Part shown: positions 15,057-21,537 of the stretch, one piece after another
How the letters are laid out: each line of letters opens with the position of its first letter
Numbering within the stretch: the first letter of the stretch is position 1
Source: JAWOJF01 sp046481785
GTDB lineage: Bacteria; Bacteroidota; Ignavibacteria; Ignavibacteriales; Ignavibacteriaceae
Direction of reading: 5' to 3'
Assembly: GCA_046481785.1 (NCBI GenBank)
Contig: JAWOJF010000121.1
Span: 1 to 21,537, forward strand
DNA: 21,537 nucleotides
Program-made: the position numbers and the translations under genes
The notes under the pieces: model-generated
Database searches by the model: none
What the model was told of the DNA's origin: nothing
What the model saw: the letters and a program-made list of their open reading frames with translations, nothing else

Positions 15057-15827
15057 TCAGGCAGAGTTATTAATAATCTTAACTATATCCGAATGTACCA
15101 TACCATTAGATGCTAAAATTTTTTTTGAAAAAATATCAATTTTATTTCCGTGGAAGTCTGTAATAATTCCTCCGGCTTCTTCAACCAAAAGCATACCTGC
15201 ACACATATCCCATGGATGAAGATGAACTTCCCAAAAAGCATCAAATACACCGCATGCAACATAACATAAATCAATTGCTGCTGAACCAAGCCTTCTGATC
15301 CCTCTTGCCGATTTGGTTAAAGCAACGAATATATCAAGCGCGCTGTCGGGGTTAGCAGATATATTATAAGGAAACCCGGTAACCAGCACACCATGCCTTA
15401 AAATATCATTTTTGCTTACAAGGATTTTTTTACCATTTGCATAAGAACCGCTCCCCTTCTCAGCAGAATAAACCACATCCTGCATTACATCATATACAAC
15501 ACCGGCAATAGTTTCGCCGTTCTTCTGAATTCCAATTGAAACTGAAAATATAGGAAGGCCATGTGCAAAATTAGTTGTACCGTCAATCGGGTCAATTACC
15601 CACCTGTATTCTGCACCGGTTAATGATTCTCCCCCTTCTTCTGCAAGTATCCCATGTTCCGGATATTTTTTACGGATAAAATCTGTAATGATTTTTTCCG
15701 AAGCTTTATCAACTTCGGTTACAAGATCAGTTTCATTACTTTTAAATTGTATCTGTACTTCGCTGCGGAATTTTTTTCTTATTAATTCTCCGGCCTCTTT
15801 TGCAATCTGGATTACGTCCTGGGTCAT
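15057..15827 (-). CDS. Inositol-1-monophosphatase family protein
   Basis: A Mg2+-dependent phosphatase of 256 aa. Family signatures are intact: LAEEGG (61-66, metal ligand E64), motif A WVIDPIDGTTNFAHG (76-90, D79 and D82) and motif B WDMCAGMLLVEEAGG (206-220, D207). Length and motifs fit SuhB/ImpA-type inositol monophosphatases. Relatives hydrolyse inositol phosphates and sometimes other sugar phosphates or nucleotide phosphates such as PAP, so the true substrate is open; SuhB in E. coli also acts in rRNA transcription. AGAGGTG lies eight bases before the ATG. It is transcribed divergently from lon across 215 bases and converges with the TPR gene. Confidence 0.93.
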   Translation of the reverse strand: MTQDVIQIAKEAGELIRKKFRSEVQIQFKSNETDLVTEVDKASEKIITDFIRKKYPEHGILAEEGGESLTGAEYRWVIDPIDGTTNFAHGLPIFSVSIGIQKNGETIAGVVYDVMQDVVYSAEKGSGSYANGKKILVSKNDILRHGVLVTGFPYNISANPDSALDIFVALTKSARGIRRLGSAAIDLCYVACGVFDAFWEVHLHPWDMCAGMLLVEEAGGIITDFHGNKIDIFSKKILASNGMVHSDIVKIINNSA

Positions 15828-15977
15828 CCCAATTCACCTCTAATGTTAAGAAATACACTATAAATATACGTAAAAAAGAATGTGTTGTGCTTAGTTTTTC
15901 AAATACAGCAAATTAGTTGTTGAGGTTTTAAGAATCACTTCTTAATTATGAGCAGACTTCCAATATTTCCCCCTTTC

Positions 15978-16006
15978 TTGAAAGCCCATTCTTTATTTGG
16001 TATATT
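15978..16006 (+). promoter_or_regulatory. Sigma-70-like promoter for lon
   Basis: TTGAAA (15978-15983) and TATATT (16001-16006) each match 5 of 6 consensus bases and are exactly 17 bases apart. Transcription would start near 16013, about 30 bases before the lon start codon. The -35 lies within CTTGAAA, which also resembles a sigma-32 -35 box, but no matching heat-shock -10 is seen at the right distance. No CIRCE element is present. Confidence 0.6.
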
Positions 16007-16042
16007 CGTATAGTAAAAAATTCGCAGAACAGGAGTAGTTAA

Positions 16043-18493
16043 TTGAAGAAATTAGATGATATAGACCTTGCTTCCTCAAGCGAGACATCTATTGTTGAGA
16101 ATATCCCGGCAGTGCTTCCTATTTTACCGTTAAGAGACATTGTAATTTTTCCTTACATGATTTTTCCCGTTCTGGTAGGCAGAGAACAATCGATAAGGGC
16201 TGCTAATTATGCCCTGGAAAATACTAAATATATTTTCCTTTCAGCTCAAAAAAAATCTACTATTGAGGATCCTAAAAAAGAAGATATTTTCAGCGAGGGT
16301 ACGGTTGCTAAAATTGTTCAGATATTAAAACTTCCAAACGGTTTAATGAAAATTCTTGTTGATGGTTTGCTTCAGGGCAGAATTATTGATTTCACTAACC
16401 GTAAAGATTTTTTTGAAGGAAGTATTGAGGTAATAGTTCCTGAGCTTGAAAATGATCATGAGATGAATGCAATGATGAGGCAGATGTCTCAGTTGTTTAA
16501 GGATTATGTAAAAATAAGCCGCAATATTCCCAATGAAGCGCTGACAGCGTTTGAAAATATTGAAGAACCTGACAGGAAACTTTTTTATGTTGCAGCAAAT
16601 ATAAATCAGCTTATAGAAGTAAAGCAGGCAATCCTTCAGAAGTTTACTCTTAAAGAGCAGTATTACGAAGTAATTAAAATCCTTAATTCAGAAATAGATA
16701 TACTTAAAATTGAAAAAGAAATTGATAATAAGGTTCAGGAAAATATTGCAAAGACCCAAAGAAAATTTATTATCCAGGAGCAGATAAAAATTCTGCAGGA
16801 TGAACTTGGCGACGAGGAAGATACTTCACCGGAGTTTGCCAAACTCAGGGATCAGATAAGAAAAGCTAAAATGCCCAAAGAGGCTGAAACAAAAGCTCTT
16901 GACGAATTAAACAAACTTAAAAAGACCCCGCCAATGTCTCCTGAGTCCTCAGTTATTAGGAATTATCTTGAATGGCTTGTTGATGTTCCGTGGTCTAAAA
17001 AGACAAAAGATAACCTTGACATTAACCATGTAAAAAGATGCCTGGACGAGGATCATTTTGGGCTTGAAAAACCAAAAGAAAGAATTATCGAACATATAGC
17101 AGTACTTAATCTTGTCCAGCAGATGCGCGGGCAAATTTTATGTTTTGTAGGCCCTCCCGGCGTAGGAAAAACATCCCTGGGAAAATCGATTGCCCGGGCT
17201 TTAGGCAGACAATTTGTAAGAATTAGTCTTGGCGGTGTAAGAGATGAAGCCGAAATAAGAGGGCACCGCAGAACATATATAGGTTCTATGCCCGGAAAAA
17301 TAGTTCAATCAATGAAAAAAGCAGGAACAATAAATCCTGTTATGCTTCTTGATGAAATTGATAAAATGAGTATGGATTTCAGAGGCGATCCGTCATCCGC
17401 TATGCTTGAAGTTCTTGACCCGGAACAAAACCATACTTTTAGCGATCATTATCTTGAAGTAGATTATGATCTTTCACAGGTAATGTTTATTACAACTGCT
17501 AATGTAAGATATAATATCCCTCTCCCCCTGCAGGACAGAATGGAAATTATAGAGCTTCCCGGATACCTTGAGTATGATAAAGTGGAAATTGCCAAACGGC
17601 ATATACTTCCCAAGCAGCTTGAGGCACATGGGTTGTTAAATAAACATATCCTATTTAAAGATGAAGCAGTTAAAAAGATTATTACCGAGTATACCCGTGA
17701 AGCAGGTGTTAGAAATCTTGAAAGAGAACTGGCATCTATCTGCAGAAAGCTTGCCAAAGATATAGTAATGAAAGAATCTTCTAACGGGAAAGTCAGCCAT
17801 AAAAAAGAAAAACTTATTGTAGATGATAATAAAGTTGAAGACTATCTTAAAGTACCCCGTTTCAGGTATCAGCGGCATAGCAAAGAAATGCAGGTTGGTT
17901 CTGTTACAGGATTGGCATGGACAAGTGTTGGAGGTGAAATCCTTACTGTTGATGTTACAATAATGAATGGCTCCGAAAAATTAACTCTAACGGGCCAACT
18001 TGGCAATGTAATGAAAGAATCAGCCCAGGCTGCTTTAAGTTATATGCGTTCTAAAGCAAAAGAGCTTGGTTTAAATCCGAATTTCTTTAAAGGCAAAGAA
18101 GTGCATATTCATTTACCTGAAGGGGCAATTCCCAAAGACGGACCTTCTGCAGGCATAACAATGGCAATGGCGCTGTTATCTGCAATCAGCGGTAAACCTG
18201 CATCAAACCAGATTGCAATGACAGGTGAAATTACTTTAAGAGGGAATGTACTGCCGATTGGCGGGTTAAATGAGAAACTTCTTGCTGCTAAAAGAAACGG
18301 GTTGTCTAAAGTTCTTATTCCTAAAGAGAATGAAATTGATCTGAAAGAAATACAGGATAAAGTAAAAGAAGGTTTGGAAATAATTCCAATTGAAAGAATT
18401 GAAGATGCAATTCCTCATGTATTTCCAAAATTAAAAGTAAAAGTACAGCAAATGAAGGAAAAGAAAAATTCTGTAAAAAAGAAAGCAAGGTAA
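16043..18493 (+). CDS. lon: ATP-dependent protease La (Lon)
   Basis: LonA is a hexameric cytoplasmic AAA+ serine protease that degrades misfolded and selected regulatory proteins. The 816-aa chain contains the N-terminal LON domain (about 25-220, opening LPILPLRDIVIFPYM), a helical/coiled region (about 220-290), the AAA+ module with Walker A GPPGVGKT (370-377) and Walker B LLDEID (D437-E438), and the protease domain with catalytic S702 in KDGPSAGITMA and K745 in GGLNEKLLAAK. The 43-residue spacing of the Ser-Lys dyad equals that of E. coli Lon. A lysine-rich tail of about 20 residues follows. Translation begins at TTG, supported by AGGAG seven bases upstream. The stop codon overlaps the next gene's ATG by one base. 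Confidence 0.97.
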   Translation: MKKLDDIDLASSSETSIVENIPAVLPILPLRDIVIFPYMIFPVLVGREQSIRAANYALENTKYIFLSAQKKSTIEDPKKEDIFSEGTVAKIVQILKLPNGLMKILVDGLLQGRIIDFTNRKDFFEGSIEVIVPELENDHEMNAMMRQMSQLFKDYVKISRNIPNEALTAFENIEEPDRKLFYVAANINQLIEVKQAILQKFTLKEQYYEVIKILNSEIDILKIEKEIDNKVQENIAKTQRKFIIQEQIKILQDELGDEEDTSPEFAKLRDQIRKAKMPKEAETKALDELNKLKKTPPMSPESSVIRNYLEWLVDVPWSKKTKDNLDINHVKRCLDEDHFGLEKPKERIIEHIAVLNLVQQMRGQILCFVGPPGVGKTSLGKSIARALGRQFVRISLGGVRDEAEIRGHRRTYIGSMPGKIVQSMKKAGTINPVMLLDEIDKMSMDFRGDPSSAMLEVLDPEQNHTFSDHYLEVDYDLSQVMFITTANVRYNIPLPLQDRMEIIELPGYLEYDKVEIAKRHILPKQLEAHGLLNKHILFKDEAVKKIITEYTREAGVRNLERELASICRKLAKDIVMKESSNGKVSHKKEKLIVDDNKVEDYLKVPRFRYQRHSKEMQVGSVTGLAWTSVGGEILTVDVTIMNGSEKLTLTGQLGNVMKESAQAALSYMRSKAKELGLNPNFFKGKEVHIHLPEGAIPKDGPSAGITMAMALLSAISGKPASNQIAMTGEITLRGNVLPIGGLNEKLLAAKRNGLSKVLIPKENEIDLKEIQDKVKEGLEIIPIERIEDAIPHVFPKLKVKVQQMKEKKNSVKKKAR

Positions 18494-18984
18494 TGGCAGA
18501 AACAACAATTAACGTAAATAAAAATTTATCACTGGAAGAAACTTATAAATCCCTTATACCGCAGGTAAAGTCATTATTAGTAAAAGAGGATGAATTAATT
18601 TCCAGTTTAGCGAACTTTACTGCTGCATTGAAGCAAACATTTGATAAAATATCATGGGTTGGGTTTTATCTTTTTGACGGCGAGAAGTTATACCTGGGCC
18701 CATTCCAGGGAAAGACTGCCTGTACTGCAATAGAAATAGGCAAAGGTGTATGCGGTACTGCCGTATTAATGGAAGAAACAGTTATCGTTCCTGATGTAAA
18801 TGATTTTCCCGGCCATATTGCCTGTGACCCGGATGCAAAATCTGAAATTGTTGTTCCTATTATGAAAGAAGCAAGGCTTATTGGTGTTCTTGATTTAGAC
18901 AGCTCTTCACTTGATGCTTTTGATGAAACCGACCAGAAATATCTTGAAGAATTGTGCCAGCACCTGGCAGATGAGTTCTTTTAA
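18493..18984 (+). CDS. msrC: Free methionine-(R)-sulfoxide reductase (GAF-domain fRMsr)
   Basis: A 163-aa single GAF-domain enzyme that reduces free methionine-R-sulfoxide using thioredoxin-type reductants. The motifs SWVGFYLFDGEKLYLGPFQG, GKGVCGTAV, DVNDFPGHIACD and SEIVVPI match YebR/MsrC. The three redox cysteines are C77, C87 and C111; their spacings of 10 and 24 are those of Cys84, Cys94 and Cys118 of E. coli fRMsr. No signal peptide is present. Its ATG overlaps the lon stop codon (TAATG), so the two genes are translationally coupled. That suggests a shared response to damaged proteins and oxidised methionine. The lon-msrC linkage is seen here; functional coupling is inference. Confidence 0.93.
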   Translation: MAETTINVNKNLSLEETYKSLIPQVKSLLVKEDELISSLANFTAALKQTFDKISWVGFYLFDGEKLYLGPFQGKTACTAIEIGKGVCGTAVLMEETVIVPDVNDFPGHIACDPDAKSEIVVPIMKEARLIGVLDLDSSSLDAFDETDQKYLEELCQHLADEFF

Positions 18985-18997
18985 TCAGGTTTTATTA

Positions 18998-19028
18998 ACG
19001 CGGGGCGTTAAATTGAACGCCCCTGCGT
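18998..19028. other. GC-rich stem-loop between msrC and dnaX
   Basis: GGGGCGTT (19002-19009) pairs perfectly with AACGCCCC (19016-19023) around loop AAATTG. Beyond one bulged T, ACGC (18998-19001) pairs with GCGT (19025-19028), giving a 12-bp stem. It is by far the most GC-rich hairpin in the native part of the window. No T-run follows on either strand, so it is not a standard intrinsic terminator. It lies 40 bases before the dnaX start codon and may be an RNA-processing, attenuation or stability element. Confidence 0.6.
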
Positions 19029-19068
19029 ACAAGTAATTATAGTTTTAAGAATACCCGGAATTAATGAT

Positions 19069-20832
19069 ATGGCCTTTATAGTAACAGCAAGAAAATGGCG
19101 CCCGCAAAGGTTTGTTGATGTAGTTGGACAGGAGCATATATCTGCCACTTTAAAGAATGCAATAAAAAATAACCGTATTGCTCATGCATACCTTTTTACA
19201 GGCCCCCGGGGAGTTGGTAAAACAACCACTGCACGAATATTTGCAAAATCTTTAAATTGTCTTAATCAAAAAGATGCAGAACCATGTAACGAATGTGAAA
19301 TGTGCAAAGCAATTTCAACAACCCAGTCAATGGATATCATTGAAATTGACGGAGCATCAAACCGCGGTATTGATGAGATAAGAACTTTGCGTGAATCTGT
19401 AAAGTATGCGCCTTCAAAAGGTAAATACAAAATTTATATAATCGATGAAGTTCATATGCTCACAAAGGAATCCTTTAATGCATTCCTTAAAACACTTGAA
19501 GAACCCCCTGCACATACCATTTTTATTTTTGCTACAACAGATATTCACAAAGTTCCGCTCACAATTATTTCCCGCTGCCAGAGATTTGATTTTAGAAGAA
19601 TCCAACTTGATACTATTAAGTCTACCTTAGCCAACATTGCAAAAAGCGAAAATATTGAAATAGATGATAAGACTTTAACCATAATAGCAAAAAAAGCCGA
19701 CGGCGCACTGCGTGATGCAGAAAGCTTTTTTGACCAGGTTGTATCTTTCTGCGGAAGCCCGTCTGACGGTAAGGCGGGTAAGATTGATGCTGAGACTGTT
19801 GCCCGGATGCTGAATCTTGTTGATGATGAAATTTATTTCAGAATATCTGATGCTGTTCTTGAAAAAAACTTTAAAGCAGTTTTTGAGGTTACAAATATCA
19901 TTTATGAAAATGGCTGGGATTTTATTGATTTTACTAACGGACTAATTGAACATTTCCGGAACATAATGACGGTTATACTTACTCAAAGAACCGAGCTTGT
20001 GGAAACTGCCGATATATACAGGACACGATATCTTGATTACATTGATAAGTTTTCCGAAGGAGATATATTACGTTTGCTTAATTTTCTGAATAAGACCCAG
20101 CAGGAACTGCGTTATGCTCAGAATCATAAACTTAAAATTGAAATTTCATTAAGCCATCTCATCGGGCTGGAAAAAACTTCAACAATAACCGATTTGCTTT
20201 CACAGGTTCAGAATCTGCCGGAAAAAACTTTACCCTCAGCCGATTCCACTTATTCCGGTTCATTACATAACGGTTCGGCTGAAATTAAAGAACCTCCAAA
20301 ACCCAGATTTTCGATACCTAAACCGATTTCTTCAAAATCCGAATCTGCAGTAAAAAAAGCGAATGATAAAGCCGGGCCGGTAATTACGGAAAGCAATTGG
20401 GGCAGTTCAAAAAATGTATCTCTCCCCTCTAAAGAAATAGTAGCTGCTGAAGGCGTGTTTAATATTGATTCAATTATTAAAAGATGGTCTGGATTTGTTG
20501 AGTCGGTCAGTTCTGAAAAAGGATTAATATTGGGCCCGTTTATTCAAAATGCCAGACCTGTTGCACTGGACGGAACAAAGCTTAATTTACAAAGCAATGT
20601 TGCTGATGGAAAAGTAATACTGGCTCAGCAGCAGGAATATATTACAAAAAAAGCTCTCGATTTCTTTGGAAAAAAATTAACCTTCCATCTTACGGGGGAA
20701 GGTTTTATTGAAGAGCCCCCGGCAGCTAATGAACCGCAGGATGAAAAACTTCCTTCTATAAAAGAAAAGGAAAAAATTGATGATCCGTTTACTAATTACA
20801 TCATCAATGAAATGGGCGGCGAAGAAATATAG
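19069..20832 (+). CDS. dnaX: DNA polymerase III subunits gamma and tau
   Basis: DnaX is the ATPase of the sliding-clamp loader; the long tau form also ties the loader to polymerase and helicase. The 587-aa protein starts MAFIVTARKWRPQRFVDVVGQEH, with Walker A GPRGVGKT (45-52), a zinc site of four cysteines (C64, C73, C76, C79), Walker B DEVH (126-129), sensor 1 ATTD (about 155-158) and the arginine-finger SRC (168-170). AAA+ and collar domains run to about 365, a poorly conserved Ser/Pro/Lys-rich linker to about 460, then a C-terminal tau-type domain. In-frame codons 428-430 read GTA AAA AAA, a slippery run with a -1 frame stop nearby (see the frameshift site). The ATG has no clear Shine-Dalgarno. 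Confidence 0.96.
   Translation: MAFIVTARKWRPQRFVDVVGQEHISATLKNAIKNNRIAHAYLFTGPRGVGKTTTARIFAKSLNCLNQKDAEPCNECEMCKAISTTQSMDIIEIDGASNRGIDEIRTLRESVKYAPSKGKYKIYIIDEVHMLTKESFNAFLKTLEEPPAHTIFIFATTDIHKVPLTIISRCQRFDFRRIQLDTIKSTLANIAKSENIEIDDKTLTIIAKKADGALRDAESFFDQVVSFCGSPSDGKAGKIDAETVARMLNLVDDEIYFRISDAVLEKNFKAVFEVTNIIYENGWDFIDFTNGLIEHFRNIMTVILTQRTELVETADIYRTRYLDYIDKFSEGDILRLLNFLNKTQQELRYAQNHKLKIEISLSHLIGLEKTSTITDLLSQVQNLPEKTLPSADSTYSGSLHNGSAEIKEPPKPRFSIPKPISSKSESAVKKANDKAGPVITESNWGSSKNVSLPSKEIVAAEGVFNIDSIIKRWSGFVESVSSEKGLILGPFIQNARPVALDGTKLNLQSNVADGKVILAQQQEYITKKALDFFGKKLTFHLTGEGFIEEPPAANEPQDEKLPSIKEKEKIDDPFTNYIINEMGGEEI
20352..20366 (+). other. dnaX: Candidate -1 programmed frameshift or slippage site in dnaX
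   Basis: Seven consecutive A residues (20352-20358) form A AAA AAA in the reading frame (codons 428-430). After a -1 slip the ribosome would read AGC GAA TGA, stopping at 20364-20366 and giving a 432-aa gamma-like protein. E. coli makes its 431-aa gamma by slipping on A AAA AAG at codons 428-430. A GC-rich block (AGCCGGGCCGG) follows, but I see only a weak stem there and no upstream Shine-Dalgarno-like stimulator. Confidence 0.45.
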
Positions 20833-20864
20833 AATTTTCGAACCCTGAATTACTATTATTTAAT

Positions 20865-20892
20865 AAATAACAATTATGACTAATTGTTATTT
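20865..20892. terminator. AT-rich 12-bp palindrome downstream of dnaX
   Basis: AAATAACAATTA (20865-20876) and TAATTGTTATTT (20881-20892) are perfect inverted arms around TGAC, 33 bases after the dnaX stop codon, followed by further T-rich sequence. It is a probable transcript 3' end, although the AU-rich stem is weak for a classical terminator. Confidence 0.5.
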
Positions 20893-21112
20893 TATTTACC
20901 ATTCATTCCCTTTCCAATAATTACTTTAATCCTTATCTTAAATTGCTTATACTATTTTTTATCGTTTATCGAATACAATTAAGTTGTATTGATGAAAGAA
21001 TTTATACGGGGACAGCTTAAAGTTTCAGTTCTCTCCGATCAAATCCCCAGATCATATTAATTCTCATCGCTGTTTTACATTAAACATTAGATTTTTTTTG
21101 ACCGGAGGAGAA

Positions 21113-21537
21113 ATGAAGACCTTTCTAAAATTCATATCGCTTAATTATTTTTTTTCGTGTACACTGCTCTGCTTTATACTTTTAACAGGGTTCTTATTTC
21201 CACAGGCAGGAACACTGGACAACTCCTTTGGTAATGATGGAATTGTTACAACTGCCATAGGTTCTTCTTTGAGTCGCATTAAAGATATTGCAATACAAAG
21301 TGACGGTAAAATAGTAGCGGCTGGACGCAGTGACAATGGGGCCTTGTCAGATTGCGCTCTGGCAAGATATAACTCCGATGGGAGTCTGGATAACACATTT
21401 GGCTCTGGTGGAATAACAACTTTTGGCGAAGCAATCATTAACGCAATTGTAATCCTGCCGGATGGCAAAATAGTAGCTGCAGGATATACAGGAGATTACC
21501 TTGATAAACTTTTGGTACTTATAAGGTTCAATTCCAA
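21113..21537 (+). CDS. Secreted delta-60 repeat protein, N-terminal part (runs off the window)
   Basis: The visible 141 codons begin at an ATG preceded by GGAGGAG. The first 33 or so residues form a signal peptide: MKTF, a long hydrophobic core (about 13-29) and a likely cleavage near FPQA. Delta-60 repeat units follow: GTLDNSFGNDGIV, a DIAIQSDGKIVAAG strand, LARYNSDGSLDNTFGSGGI and a second DGKIVAAG. The family (about 55-60 residues per unit, probably beta-propeller-like) occurs in large exported bacterial proteins of unknown binding function. In Bacteroidota and relatives such proteins often end in a type IX secretion sorting domain, but the C-terminus lies beyond the window. About 280 bases separate it from dnaX, so it is an independent unit. 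Confidence 0.85.
   Translation, partial: MKTFLKFISLNYFFSCTLLCFILLTGFLFPQAGTLDNSFGNDGIVTTAIGSSLSRIKDIAIQSDGKIVAAGRSDNGALSDCALARYNSDGSLDNTFGSGGITTFGEAIINAIVILPDGKIVAAGYTGDYLDKLLVLIRFNS

Noticed and set aside
15841..16042. CIRCE or sigma-32 heat-shock control of lon
   Set aside because: No TTAGCACTC inverted repeat, and CTTGAAA has no CCCCAT-type -10 at the right spacing.
19855..19875. A AAA AAC slippery heptamer earlier in dnaX
   Set aside because: A -1 slip here runs on for dozens of codons and would truncate the collar domain, so it is not a plausible gamma site.
21145..21468. 107-aa open frame on the minus strand
   Set aside because: It is antisense to the delta-60 repeat gene, whose signal peptide, repeats and ribosome site are convincing.

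Overview
AT-rich bacterial DNA carrying mostly chromosomal housekeeping and signalling genes. I infer a member of the Bacteroidota/Chlorobiota/Ignavibacteria group. The grounds are general: low GC, cytoplasmic multi-PAS histidine kinases, a secreted delta-60 repeat protein, and clear Shine-Dalgarno sites in front of some genes but not others. No 16S rRNA or other lineage marker is present, so this is inference only. No IS element, CRISPR array, tRNA or rRNA gene was seen.

Layout. Bases 1-71 are GC-rich (52 of 71 are G or C), unlike everything after them, and look like a foreign or chimeric end. From about 180 to 12854 all genes are on the minus strand. In transcription order they are: a 1248-aa PAS/GAF sensor kinase, an overlapping Rcp1-type response regulator, a multi-PAS hybrid kinase, a 30-codon membrane peptide not longer than 93 nt, two adjacent GT28/MGDG-synthase-like glycosyltransferases, a multi-pass acyltransferase-like protein, ruvB, and a CsbD-family stress protein followed by a strong hairpin. 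A 450-bp divergent intergenic region (12855-13304) with two dyads separates these from a CRP/FNR-family regulator on the plus strand, which ends at a good intrinsic terminator. Next come a TPR protein (+) and an inositol monophosphatase (-). The last block is on the plus strand: lon with a readable promoter, a free-methionine-R-sulfoxide reductase overlapping lon by one base, a GC-rich stem-loop, dnaX, an AT-rich palindrome, and the start of a secreted delta-60 repeat protein cut by the window end.

How the genes fit together. The kinase/regulator/CRP cluster looks like a soluble signalling hub. The peptide/glycosyltransferase pair looks like a glycolipid or envelope-sugar unit. The lon-msrC pair couples protein quality control with repair of oxidised methionine. 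The observations most worth checking are a candidate -1 frameshift site in dnaX that would give an E. coli-like gamma subunit, the small ORF at 5368-5460, the folded palindromic element at 5672-5751, and the stem-loop ahead of dnaX.
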